This document shows positions 27,243 to 38,932 of a stretch of DNA of 64,000 bases, one piece after another; the first letter of the stretch is position 1, and the number at the start of each line of letters is the position of its first letter. The notes below the pieces were generated by a model that made no database searches, was not told the origin of the DNA, and worked only from the letters and a program-made list of their open reading frames with translations. The stretch is from positions 23,721-87,720 of the forward strand of contig JBAUMF010000039.1 of NCBI GenBank assembly GCA_049578545.1, given 5' to 3'. The position numbers and the translations under genes are program-made. The stretch is from DASQBT01 sp049578545. Lineage in GTDB: Bacteria > Pseudomonadota > Gammaproteobacteria > Burkholderiales > Thiobacillaceae.

Positions 27243-28019
27243 ATGGCAATGATTCACCCCACTGCAATCGTTGCGCCGGGGGCGATCCTGCCAGATGATG
27301 TGGAAATCGGTCCTTACTCGGTAATCGGGCCTCATGTCGAACTGGGTGCCGGAACAACCGTAGGTACGCACGCTGTCATCACTGGCCATACTCGAATTGG
27401 CAAGGGAAACCGCATATTCCATTTCGTGTCCCTGGGCGAAGCGCCGCAGGACAAGAAATATGCTGGCGAGCCCACTCGACTGGAAATAGGCGATAACAAT
27501 ACGATTCGTGAGTTCTGCACATTCAATACCGGAACGATGCAGGATGCGGGGCTAACTCGAATTGGCAGCGATAACTGGATCATGGCATATGTACACATCG
27601 CCCATGACTGTCAGGTCGGCAGCGACATTATTCTAGCCAACTACGCGGCTCTGGCCGGACATGTTGGGGTTGGCGATCACGCTATTCTTGGTGGGTTTAC
27701 TGCGGTCCACCAGTTTTGCCGTCTGGGTGAACACTGTTTCACGGCCTTTGGCACTGGGGTGTCGCAGGATGTTCCGCCTTATGTCATGGCGGCCGGTCCC
27801 AGGGCCGAACCCAATGGAATCAACAGCGAGGGGCTGCGTCGTCGTGGCTTCTCCAGTGAGGCCATAACAGCGATCAAGAAGGCGTACAAAGTCTTGTACC
27901 GGTCTGGCCTGAGTCTGGAGGAAGCCAAACAGCAGTTGGAAGAACTGGCAAAAGCACAATCCGAGGTGGCGCCATTGCTAGAATTCATTCGGAATAGCCA
28001 GCGTGGCATTATTCGCTGA
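27243..28019 (+). CDS. lpxA: UDP-N-acetylglucosamine acyltransferase LpxA
   Basis: 258 residues: hexapeptide beta helix from MIHPTAIVAPGAILP, the catalytic His region YVHIAHDCQVGSDIILAN, and a helical C-terminus (NGINSEGLRRRGFSSEAI). It catalyses the first step of lipid A synthesis. The stop abuts the lpxB start. Confidence 0.97.
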   Translation: MAMIHPTAIVAPGAILPDDVEIGPYSVIGPHVELGAGTTVGTHAVITGHTRIGKGNRIFHFVSLGEAPQDKKYAGEPTRLEIGDNNTIREFCTFNTGTMQDAGLTRIGSDNWIMAYVHIAHDCQVGSDIILANYAALAGHVGVGDHAILGGFTAVHQFCRLGEHCFTAFGTGVSQDVPPYVMAAGPRAEPNGINSEGLRRRGFSSEAITAIKKAYKVLYRSGLSLEEAKQQLEELAKAQSEVAPLLEFIRNSQRGIIR

Positions 28020-29155
28020 TGGACCTTGTCGGATTAGTGGCAGGCGAGACCTCTGGAGACCTGCTGGGAAGTCACCTGATCTCAGCATTAAAATCCCGCC
28101 AACCCCATATTCAGTTTGAAGGCATCGCCGGCTCACATATGGTAGTTGCGGGCTGTCGTGCAATCTATTCCAGCGATAGCCTGGCTGTGAATGGCTACGT
28201 TGAAGTGCTTCGTCATCTTCCAGGGCTGCTGGCGCTGCGTCGCAACATGGCGCGTTATTTTCTGGAGAATAGGCCGGACGTATTTGTGGGCATAGATGCA
28301 CCTGATTTCAATTTCGGACTGGAAGAAAAGCTCAAGCACGCGGGTATTCCTACAGTTCACTTTGTCAGTCCCTCGCTCTGGGCCTGGAGAGGTGAGCGCA
28401 TCCTCAAAATCAAGAACGCAGTATCTCGAATGCTGGTCGTGTTTCCGTTTGAAACAGGACTGTATGAAAAGGCGGGCATTCCCGTGACTTATGTGGGGCA
28501 CCCGCTTGCTGATGCATTGCCGTTCGAACCGGATCAGGGTTCCGCACGTCAGGATCTGGGAGTACCTGAGCAAGGGGAAGTGATCGCCCTGCTGCCTGGA
28601 AGCAGGATAGGCGAGGTCAAACGGCTGTTGTCGCTCTTGCTGGAAACTGCACGACTGCTGATAAAGCGCCGACCTGGGGTGCGTTTCTTATTGCCGGTAG
28701 CCAATGAGGCTGTTGCAGACTTGATTCGTTCACAGGTACAGTCAACCGGTTTGCCGATCACTTTGACGCAGGGGAAATCTACCCAGGTGATGACAGCTGC
28801 AGACGTCGTGATACTGGCATCCGGAACTGCAACGCTTGAAGCAGCACTGCTTAAGAAGCCCATGGTGATCACCTACAAGGTACCCGCTTTGACCTACGCC
28901 ATTATAAAACGCCAGGCTTATCTGCCGTGGGTTGGGTTGCCCAACATCCTGCTTGGGCGATTTGCCGTACCGGAATTAATCCAGCATGAAGCAAGTCCTG
29001 AGGCCTTGACCCGAGCGACCGAGGCATGGCTTGAATCACCCGAAGAGATTGCGTCCCTCAAACAGGAATTTCTGAAGTTGCATCAAAGCCTGCGCTGTAA
29101 TGCCACGGAACGCATTGCCGATGCGTTGATGCCATACTTGCAGAGCAAAGCATGA
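28019..29155 (+). CDS. lpxB: Lipid-A-disaccharide synthase
   Basis: 378 residues of a GT-B glycosyltransferase (family GT19): N-terminal VAGETSGDLLG, DAPDFNFGLEEKLK, SPSLWAWRGERILKIK and the donor-site LASGTATLEAALLKKPMV. It joins UDP-diacylglucosamine and lipid X. The start overlaps the lpxA stop by one base, and the stop overlaps rnhB. Confidence 0.97.
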   Translation: MDLVGLVAGETSGDLLGSHLISALKSRQPHIQFEGIAGSHMVVAGCRAIYSSDSLAVNGYVEVLRHLPGLLALRRNMARYFLENRPDVFVGIDAPDFNFGLEEKLKHAGIPTVHFVSPSLWAWRGERILKIKNAVSRMLVVFPFETGLYEKAGIPVTYVGHPLADALPFEPDQGSARQDLGVPEQGEVIALLPGSRIGEVKRLLSLLLETARLLIKRRPGVRFLLPVANEAVADLIRSQVQSTGLPITLTQGKSTQVMTAADVVILASGTATLEAALLKKPMVITYKVPALTYAIIKRQAYLPWVGLPNILLGRFAVPELIQHEASPEALTRATEAWLESPEEIASLKQEFLKLHQSLRCNATERIADALMPYLQSKA

Positions 29156-29760
29156 ACACCCAAGAGATTCTTCGCTGTGGGGTCGACGAAGCAGGGCGGG
29201 GGCCTTTGGCCGGACCCGTTTACGCGGCGGCGGTCATTCTTGACCCGGAACGACCAATTGCAGGCTTGCAGGATTCCAAGAAGCTGTCCCGGCGCAAAAG
29301 AGAGTCACTCGAAATTCATATCAAGGAAAATGCGCTTGCCTGGTGCGTGGCGGATTCGTCCGTATGGGAAATTGACACTCTTAATATTCTCAAGGCTACA
29401 CTCATGGCCATGCAACGAGCAGTGGAAGGACTGCAAGTAAGCCCCGATCACGCACAGGTGGATGGCAATTGCTGTCCTCCTCTGTCATGCTCAGTCGAAT
29501 CCATTGTCAAGGGGGATGCTACTGTGGCAGCTATTTCAGCGGCCTCGATCCTGGCCAAAACGGCTCGCGATCGGGCAATGACTTCGCTTCATCGGGAGTT
29601 TCCCGATTACGGATTCGACCAGCATTTTGGTTATGGAACCGCTAAACATCTGGCTGCATTGCGCCGTTATGGCCCTTGTGGTGCTCACCGCCGCAGTTTT
29701 TCCCCAGTTCGGGAATTACTAATGGGATGCCAAAGTGGCGGTCAGCAAAGGTTTTTTTGA
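29152..29760 (+). CDS. rnhB: Ribonuclease HII
   Basis: 202 residues. Catalytic carboxylates are seen in CGVDEAGRGPLAGPVYAAAV (Asp, Glu), the later AQVDGN (Asp) and ASILAKTARDRAM (Asp). It removes RNA from RNA-DNA hybrids and single misincorporated ribonucleotides. It closes the lpx block. Confidence 0.96.
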   Translation: MNTQEILRCGVDEAGRGPLAGPVYAAAVILDPERPIAGLQDSKKLSRRKRESLEIHIKENALAWCVADSSVWEIDTLNILKATLMAMQRAVEGLQVSPDHAQVDGNCCPPLSCSVESIVKGDATVAAISAASILAKTARDRAMTSLHREFPDYGFDQHFGYGTAKHLAALRRYGPCGAHRRSFSPVRELLMGCQSGGQQRFF

Positions 29761-29899
29761 AGTATAAGGTTGTCCTGGGCTGATAGTGCATTGATGCCAA
29801 GGGTACATTTAAGGAATTCTTTATTGTTATATGCACGCCGTATTGCATACATTCGAGGAAAAACCTAGGTGAATCCCACAAGAGAATTAGGGAGCGTTC

Positions 29900-32800
29900 A
29901 TGCCCGATAATGAAAATCGGCCTGATCAAAGACGCCAGATCCGCTTTGCGGTATCACAATCGGCTCGCATCACGATAGCTGAGCATAGAGATGTTCCTTG
30001 CGAGATCCAGGATTTTTGCCTGGGCGGCTTGTTTCTGCGTTTTAACTCTCCGGAAGATGCCAAATGTGCCATTGGACAGGAGGGCAAGGGGCTGAAGGTC
30101 GCGTTTACGCCGCCTGCTTCCATCAGCCAGCGGACCGTTGAAGTAGTGGCAACACTTGTGCGCCGAGATGCGAACGGTATTGGGGTCGCATTTCTCGAAA
30201 TTCCCCGTGAGGCAACCCGGGTCTTGCACAAGATTGCCATTGCGGGGCGTACCCAGCGCATCGTCGCCAACCTTCATCCTGAACGCGGGAGCGAAGGCAT
30301 CAAGGAAGCCGCTCAGTCTCTGCTGAGCGATACCATGGAAGTGGGGATTCAACGTTTTAGCGAATCCATTGCCGACAAACTCAACGCTGCATCCACCACT
30401 GCGGAAAGCTTTGCTGATCACAATGAATTGATGCGGGCAGCCAGCGAATTCAAGCTCAGTTTCCCGGTAGTCAAGGAACGGTTTCAGAAAGGCATTCTGG
30501 CGTCGGTCACACGACTGGAAACAGGGCAATTCGAAACAGAGCCTATGCATGAGCCTGACGCTCTGAGCATCGTTGAAAAGGATGAGTTTGAAGACTGGCT
30601 CAATGCGACCTCCGAAGCTGGCAGGCTGGAGGAGCATTTCCAGGAAGCGCTTAATGATTTGGAACCCAGGCTGGAACAGCTTTATGGCTACGCCCTGGAC
30701 GCGGCAGTGAACCCGTTTGGCCCTACTAGCATCTTTCGTGAATTCTTGACCGCCCTGGAATCCGTGATCAATTCGGGCAAGGTTCGCCAAACCGCATATG
30801 CGACGCTTAAGGAAGCAGTGCAGGAGCCTTTGGCCGGCTTGTATCAAAAGCTCGATGAAATACTCCCCAAGGCGCAAGCCGTACCGAAGACAAGGCAGCA
30901 GCCTGCCGGGCGCGTCCCTGATGAGGATGACGGGCATGGAGAACCGCAGCAGGCAGAAAATCCTGAAACCGCGGCAGAGGGGACTGCCGGTTCCATGGGC
31001 CGGAACATGGCAGGGGCGCAGCGCGGATATGCAGGTAGCGCTGGCCCTGCAGCAGGAAGAGGCCAGCCCGGTCTCTCCCAACCGGACAGTGGCAACACGG
31101 TAGGGCGCATGGCGCAGGCCCTTATGGGCCTCTTCCGTCGCACCAGGCCAGCAGCGGGCATGCCCATGCAACCGGGCGGCATGCCCACGCAAGCAGGACC
31201 GTCAGCACAACCGGGTATTGCGACTGCCATGGCCGGTGCGCAGGGAAGTCCAGACTTTCAGGGAGTCGCTATCGGGGCACCCTTGCCTTATGCCGGTAAG
31301 GTTATCCAGGAACTGACTGCAGCCGGTGCAATTCCTCCGGGGAGCGAGGCGCAGGTTCAGGGTTCGGTGGATGTGTTCAGCACTCTGGTTTCTGCAATGG
31401 AAGCGGAACGGTCCGTGACCTCCCAGGTCAAGCCTTATTTTAAGCGTGTTGAAGAGCCGTTGCTCAAACTCGCCATCCAGGATCCGAAGTTCCTGGATTC
31501 GGCGAATCATCCGGCGCATCGTGCGCTGAATGCCATCGATCGCCTGTCGCTGGTTTCCAGTGACAATGGCCAGATCAAGGATGACAACCTGCTCAAGCTC
31601 ATCAATCGATGGACTGAGCGGATTCGTGCAGAGGCAGCGACTAATCCCGCTATCTATGATGAAGCGCGTGCACAGCTTGAGAAAGTACTGGAGCCTCTGT
31701 TACGAGCCAGGCTCGGCCGCATCGCGCGATTGCAGGAGGCGTTGGAAGGCTGGCAAAAGACCAGTCAGGCCAAGCGAGTCATCACCCACAAGATTGAAGC
31801 GCGCGTGGAAGGCAAGTCGGTTCCTGACGTGGTGCTCGATCTGCTCAATACAGGATGGAGGAATTACCTGACACGCGTAATGTTGCGCGATACCGTGACC
31901 GCAGAAGACGAGGCCAGGGCCTGGGATACAGTCGACACTTTACTGGAATGGCTGGCGCCTGAATCGGACATGGAGATTGAGCCGGACCAGGCCCATCATC
32001 TGTTGCAATACCTGGATACGCAACTTGCGTTGGTGAGCGCCGACAGGGATGAGCAGGAACGCGTGGTGGACCGTTTGGCCGAGCATCTGCTGTATGGAAA
32101 AGATCGCTCAAAGATCACCTATACCACGCTCAAACCCAGTCATCAGGATGATCCGGCTGCGACAGCGCTGACTGTGGAAGAAAGTGATCAGGCTGGACAA
32201 CTGCGGGTTGGCGATTGGTTCACCGCAGAAGGAATGCCTGAGCCCCTGAATCTGGTATGGATTGGGGATGACCCGCCCCTGTTTGTCTTTGCCAACTTCA
32301 GGGGGGTGAAGAAGCTCGATGCCAAGCCCAAGGATCTGGCGAAACGACTGCTGGAGGGTGAATTCAAACCCACGGATAGTATGGAGCTTCCGCTCATGGA
32401 TCGCTCGTTCAGTTCCATGGTCCAGCACATGCATCGCAGCCTGCTGCGGCAGGCAATAATGGATCCGGTAACAGGGGCCATCCGCCAGAAGGAATTCATG
32501 CGCCGTGTGCGCCGTGCCTGGTTGCACGCCGGCACAGGTGAATTTGGTTTTGCCATCGCCGTGATGGATTTTGAAGACTTGCGCCTTTATCAATCCGAGC
32601 TGGATGACGAAGGCAGGAACGCCATGCTCCTGCAACTGGCAGAATATCTGAAAACGAAACTGCCCGAGCCTGAATGGTTTGCCCGTTGTGGAGAGCGAAT
32701 TTTTGCCTTCATGGTCAAGGCCAGCAGTCATCAGGAAGCCCACGATGAGGCTGAACATTTGATCGGGCATGTGAGCAAATTCAGTTTCCTGTGGAATGGC

Positions 32801-33769
32801 CGGAAGTTTCCGCTTACCGTTAATATTGGTTTGGCCTGGTCAGTGGATTGCCTGGATCCCGATGGCCTGTATACCAGGGCTGATGAAGCATGCATTTCTT
32901 CCAAGCATGAGGGGCGCAATCAGATCGTGGTGTATCGCGAGGATGACGTTGCCCACCAGCATGAAGGTGGCCTGGTTTACTGGGCCAGCCACATCAACAA
33001 CGTGCTATCGGACAGTCGCCTCACTTTGCGTTGCCAGCCGATCATGCCCATCGACAATGTGACGGGTGACCCGGCACACTTTGAAATATTGCTTGGTACC
33101 CCACAGGACGCGGAGAAAACCATCAACGTGGGCGAGTTCGTGGCTTCGGTCGAACGCCTCAAGCGGGGCAATGAACTTGATCGCTGGGTGCTGGGCGCGG
33201 TGTTTGACTGGATTCGCCGTCACCCTGATACCTTTGAACAGATTGGAAGTTTCTCCATCAATGTTTCTGGGCAATCGATTGGTAGCAAGGGCTTTTTTGA
33301 TTTTGTCAGCGCAGAACTGCTGAAAGGCGATATCCCTGGCCATAAGCTGATTTTCGAGATCACCGAAAGCGCTGCAATCGACAGCTTTGCGCATGCAGAA
33401 GAATTTGTCCGGCATTTGCGCCGCTTTGGCTGCCGCTTCTCTTTGGACGATTTTGGCGTAGGGTTTTCCTCATACTCCTACCTGAAGAAACTCAAGGTTG
33501 ATTACCTCAAGATTGACGGTTCCTTTGTGCGTGACATGCTTCGCAACGAAGTGGATGTTGCCCTGGTTTCTTCCATGAATGAAACCAGCCGGTTTCTGGG
33601 TATCAAGACCATTGCCGAATCGGTCGAGAATGAAGAGACGCTGGAGAAGCTGAGGGAAATCGGTGTCGATTACGTTCAGGGTTACCACACCGGTAAACCC
33701 ATTTATATCGATGAGTTGGTGAAGGCAGAAGCAGTGGACAGACTAATTTCGAACTCGCCTATGAGTTGA
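29900..33769 (+). CDS. PilZ-DUF1631-degenerate GGDEF-EAL protein
   Basis: 1289 residues. An N-terminal PilZ-like domain (about 8-110) carries RxxxR (R11, R15) and D38-F-C-L-G-G43, with Cys where the motif usually has Ser. A DUF1631-type helical region spans roughly 140-800, interrupted by a Pro/Gly/Gln-rich linker (about 325-430). A GGDEF-like domain (about 860-1015) has RCGERIF instead of RYGGDEF, so no cyclase activity is expected. The EAL domain (about 1035-1275) keeps E1062, N1121, E1153, D1183, D1184, K1204, E1240 and Q1260, so c-di-GMP hydrolysis is plausible although EAL itself reads EIL. No membrane segment. It lies in the rnhB to ppsR interval and overlaps the convergent senB end by 67 bases. 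Role in c-di-GMP signalling is inferred. Confidence 0.85.
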   Translation: MPDNENRPDQRRQIRFAVSQSARITIAEHRDVPCEIQDFCLGGLFLRFNSPEDAKCAIGQEGKGLKVAFTPPASISQRTVEVVATLVRRDANGIGVAFLEIPREATRVLHKIAIAGRTQRIVANLHPERGSEGIKEAAQSLLSDTMEVGIQRFSESIADKLNAASTTAESFADHNELMRAASEFKLSFPVVKERFQKGILASVTRLETGQFETEPMHEPDALSIVEKDEFEDWLNATSEAGRLEEHFQEALNDLEPRLEQLYGYALDAAVNPFGPTSIFREFLTALESVINSGKVRQTAYATLKEAVQEPLAGLYQKLDEILPKAQAVPKTRQQPAGRVPDEDDGHGEPQQAENPETAAEGTAGSMGRNMAGAQRGYAGSAGPAAGRGQPGLSQPDSGNTVGRMAQALMGLFRRTRPAAGMPMQPGGMPTQAGPSAQPGIATAMAGAQGSPDFQGVAIGAPLPYAGKVIQELTAAGAIPPGSEAQVQGSVDVFSTLVSAMEAERSVTSQVKPYFKRVEEPLLKLAIQDPKFLDSANHPAHRALNAIDRLSLVSSDNGQIKDDNLLKLINRWTERIRAEAATNPAIYDEARAQLEKVLEPLLRARLGRIARLQEALEGWQKTSQAKRVITHKIEARVEGKSVPDVVLDLLNTGWRNYLTRVMLRDTVTAEDEARAWDTVDTLLEWLAPESDMEIEPDQAHHLLQYLDTQLALVSADRDEQERVVDRLAEHLLYGKDRSKITYTTLKPSHQDDPAATALTVEESDQAGQLRVGDWFTAEGMPEPLNLVWIGDDPPLFVFANFRGVKKLDAKPKDLAKRLLEGEFKPTDSMELPLMDRSFSSMVQHMHRSLLRQAIMDPVTGAIRQKEFMRRVRRAWLHAGTGEFGFAIAVMDFEDLRLYQSELDDEGRNAMLLQLAEYLKTKLPEPEWFARCGERIFAFMVKASSHQEAHDEAEHLIGHVSKFSFLWNGRKFPLTVNIGLAWSVDCLDPDGLYTRADEACISSKHEGRNQIVVYREDDVAHQHEGGLVYWASHINNVLSDSRLTLRCQPIMPIDNVTGDPAHFEILLGTPQDAEKTINVGEFVASVERLKRGNELDRWVLGAVFDWIRRHPDTFEQIGSFSINVSGQSIGSKGFFDFVSAELLKGDIPGHKLIFEITESAAIDSFAHAEEFVRHLRRFGCRFSLDDFGVGFSSYSYLKKLKVDYLKIDGSFVRDMLRNEVDVALVSSMNETSRFLGIKTIAESVENEETLEKLREIGVDYVQGYHTGKPIYIDELVKAEAVDRLISNSPMS

Positions 33770-34692
33770 CGCAGGCTTGAGGCTTCACGCTCAGGCCTCA
33801 TCAGCCGCCTGCGTTCCCTGCATTGCGACACCAGTTCGGCATAGAAATCCGGATCATGCTCGGCCAGCGAGATCATCCGGGCGAGCCGGCGCTCATTGCC
33901 AACCGGGAAGTACCCCGGATAATCATCCCCGAGCATGCCGATATTGCCAGGAATATCCGATGCAATGACCGGCACATTGGCCGCCAGCGCTTCGCAAATA
34001 ACGTTGGCGCCGCCTTCCATGATCGAGCTGATTACCAGCAGGTGAGCGCTGGCAAGTTTCTGCAATACTTTCTTGTGACTGGTATCGCCCGCCCACTGCC
34101 AGCGTGTCAATTGTCTCTCGGCACGGTAAGCCAGGTCAGCCATGTCCTTGGACAAGGCGCGACCCAAGTGTGTAATTTGAGTCTGCGAGTGCCCAGCCAG
34201 ATAGGCAGAGGCAAGAGCAGGGCGGAAAGGGTCTTTTTCCTCTCTTAAATGGCCAACGACCAACACATTGAACGCACCCAATCGTTCTGCATTGCGGCTT
34301 ATATCCGGCGCAGACTGGTAAATGACCCGGGTTTTTGCGGCAGCCGATGGGCTCAATTCCTGTATGCCTTTTTCCTGCAGGACGACGAGCCGATGAGCGA
34401 GCTGTAGAGAGGTCTGGGCCGCTTCATCGGCATGAATGTCACGGTACAAATCGGTGCCGGTCAAGGTCACGATCAGCGGGCGGCTGGGGTAGAGACCGGC
34501 GAAGGCTTTTATCGATGGGGCACTGCGCCGGGCATGGAGGGCGACCATCAAATCAGCCGGCTTGCCATCCCATTCCATCTGAACATGAACCTTATGGCCT
34601 GCGTCGCGCAGAAAGCCACGCCATCTGGCAGCAGTGTGCCAGTTGCCGTTACAGTCCTGCCGGCCGTAGGGGGTGATGAGTACGATCTTCAT
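33703..34692 (-). CDS. senB: SenB-type selenosugar synthase (TIGR04348 glycosyltransferase)
   Basis: 329 residues of a GT-B fold. The N-terminal half has TAARWRGFLRDAGHKV, DLMVALHARRSAPSI, VTLTGTDLYRDI and RLVVLQEKGI, a set I associate with the TIGR04348 family, which includes SenB. SenB uses selenophosphate and UDP-GlcNAc or UDP-Glc to make a selenosugar in selenoneine synthesis. The C-terminal half has the nucleotide-sugar site SIMEGGANVICEALAANVPV. Normally senB lies with senA and senC/selD; none is seen here. A plain glycosyltransferase role cannot be excluded. Confidence 0.75.
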   Translation of the reverse strand: MKIVLITPYGRQDCNGNWHTAARWRGFLRDAGHKVHVQMEWDGKPADLMVALHARRSAPSIKAFAGLYPSRPLIVTLTGTDLYRDIHADEAAQTSLQLAHRLVVLQEKGIQELSPSAAAKTRVIYQSAPDISRNAERLGAFNVLVVGHLREEKDPFRPALASAYLAGHSQTQITHLGRALSKDMADLAYRAERQLTRWQWAGDTSHKKVLQKLASAHLLVISSIMEGGANVICEALAANVPVIASDIPGNIGMLGDDYPGYFPVGNERRLARMISLAEHDPDFYAELVSQCRERRRLMRPEREASSLRQLIGEFEISLSTASAFTNSSI

Positions 34693-34939
34693 ATCAGCAA
34701 ACTACCTGCTTATAGTGGACCTGCTTTACTGATTCGGCAAATCTAATGGGCCTCTGGACAATTTCCACCTGGCTGGCTGAAACAGGGTAAATTATCGAAG
34801 CGGCTTGGGGCCGAATCAATAATAATCAGTCTTGCCTGCTATTGAGACGGCACCGGGAGGAGGCAAGTAGAAATCAGCCTTTCGGCCGCTGTGAATCGTT
34901 TGCACGTTATTACCGCTTCCATAACTCAATTGCAATACT

Positions 34940-35725
34940 GTGGGAAAAGACGGCTCCATTACCTCGCGCGATAACCCGCTTTTCAAGCGACTAAAGAATC
35001 TTGCCGACTCAGCACGCGAGCGGCGTGAGAGCAGGATGGCGCTGCTGGACGGAGTGCACCTGATCGATGCCTATCTGCAGGCAGGAGGCCAGCCTGCAAC
35101 ATTCTTGCGTGCAGAATCATGCCCGGCCGAAGTGTGGTCGCCACTCGCGCGCCGTTGTCATCAATCCAAGCAGGCAAGCCTGCCCGACAGCCTGTTCGGT
35201 GAACTGTCGCCGGTTGAAACGCCGATTGGAGTGCTGGCAGAAGCGGCCTGGCTGAATCCCAGGCACGGCGAGGGAACACCGCTGGTATTGTTGCTTGAGG
35301 ATATTCGGGACCCGGGCAATCTGGGCAGTCTGCTGCGCACGGCGGCGGCGGCAAATGCGACGCAAACGGTCCTCTCCAAAGGCTGTGCTGACGCATGGTC
35401 GCCCAAAGCGCTGCGGGGCGGACAGGGTGCGCAATTCGTTCTGCCCATGGAACAAAGAGTGGATTTGCCTGACTGGATCAAGGCACATCAGGATGTGACA
35501 GTCATGGCGCTTAAGCTGGAGGACGCTGTTCCCCTGTATCAGCTCGATCTGACTGGACCGATTGGCATCATGGTTGGCAACGAAGGAGCGGGTTTGTCTC
35601 AGTCCGCACTCGCAGCCGTCCGATATCACGCACGGATTCCAATGCCAGGGCAGGCCGAATCGCTGAATGTGGGCGTGGCTGCGGCTATTGCGCTATTCGA
35701 GGCTGTACGTCAGAGGATGTCATGA
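34940..35725 (+). CDS. TrmH/SpoU-family RNA 2'-O-methyltransferase
   Basis: 261 residues: N-terminal SITSRDNPLFKRLKNL and ALLDGVHLIDAYL substrate domain, then the SPOUT knot with LEDIRDPGNLGSLLRTAAAA, GNEGAGLS and AESLNVGVAAAIALFEA. The exact RNA target cannot be read from the sequence. The GTG start gives the expected family N-terminus; no strong Shine-Dalgarno is seen. Its end overlaps the end of ppsR by six bases. Confidence 0.88.
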   Translation: MGKDGSITSRDNPLFKRLKNLADSARERRESRMALLDGVHLIDAYLQAGGQPATFLRAESCPAEVWSPLARRCHQSKQASLPDSLFGELSPVETPIGVLAEAAWLNPRHGEGTPLVLLLEDIRDPGNLGSLLRTAAAANATQTVLSKGCADAWSPKALRGGQGAQFVLPMEQRVDLPDWIKAHQDVTVMALKLEDAVPLYQLDLTGPIGIMVGNEGAGLSQSALAAVRYHARIPMPGQAESLNVGVAAAIALFEAVRQRMS

Positions 35726-36502
35726 GCCCTGCTCGTGCACAATCCGTGCTGCAATCTCTTCCACTGACCGTCGGGTTGAATCGATCAGCGGTACGCCATG
35801 CTGACTGAACAAGCTCTCGGCGGCGGCAACTTCTTCGCGGCAGTTTTCCAGACTGGCATAGCGGCTGTTTGGCAGGCGCGCCTCCCTGATTTGGGACAGT
35901 CGTTCAGGCGAAAGCGTGAGCCCTCTGAGCCGCGAAAGGTTGGCAAGCAACTGCGGGGGCAGGCTGCCCGCTTCCAGGTCATCCGGTGTAAGCGGATAAT
36001 TGGCAACCTTCTTGCCATAATGCAGGGCGATGTAGAGCGCGGTCGGGGTTTTCCCGGCGCGCGAAACGCCTGAAATGATCAGGTCTGCCTCCGCGAGTCG
36101 TTCCGGATTCAGCCCATCATCAAATGCCAGAGCAAAGTTCACCGCCTCTATCCGGCCTTCATAACCCTGATCAACGCCATGGGTAAGGCCAGCAATTGAT
36201 TCGGGTGTCTGTTGGAGTGCCCGCGAGAGCGGAACAGAAAAAACCGTAAAGGGATCGAATACGGGAACGCCGCTTGCCACGAGCCTTTCACGCAGGGCCG
36301 GATCCGTCAGCGTGGAGAACACAAGGGCAGGCGATGAGGAGCCGATCCTGTCCAGCAGATCAGGCAAGTCGACCGGGGTGACAAACGGCACGGTTAGAGT
36401 TTTGTATTGGAGCCCGCTAAACTGGGAAAGCAAACTGCGTCCCATCGCCTCGGCGGTAACGCCAGTGTGATCTGATACAAAGAATACAGTCCAATCAGCC
36501 AT
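35720..36502 (-). CDS. ppsR: PEP synthetase regulatory kinase/pyrophosphorylase
   Basis: 260 residues (DUF299). N-terminal VFFVSDHTGVTAEAMGRSLL and a P-loop, SGVSRAGKTPTALYIA, near residue 147 are diagnostic. It inactivates PEP synthase by ADP-dependent phosphorylation of a Thr and reactivates it by Pi-dependent dephosphorylation. It is divergent from its target ppsA with almost no spacer. Confidence 0.95.
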   Translation of the reverse strand: MADWTVFFVSDHTGVTAEAMGRSLLSQFSGLQYKTLTVPFVTPVDLPDLLDRIGSSSPALVFSTLTDPALRERLVASGVPVFDPFTVFSVPLSRALQQTPESIAGLTHGVDQGYEGRIEAVNFALAFDDGLNPERLAEADLIISGVSRAGKTPTALYIALHYGKKVANYPLTPDDLEAGSLPPQLLANLSRLRGLTLSPERLSQIREARLPNSRYASLENCREEVAAAESLFSQHGVPLIDSTRRSVEEIAARIVHEQGS

Positions 36503-36512
36503 GGAGATTGCA

Positions 36513-38852
<2,340 letters not shown>

Positions 38853-38932
38853 ACTTGCCGGGGCGAGGCGCAAATTGCCCGTCTCTCTGTCACCCAGGAA
38901 TCATCAGAAGTGCAAAAAAAATGCATTCGGGT

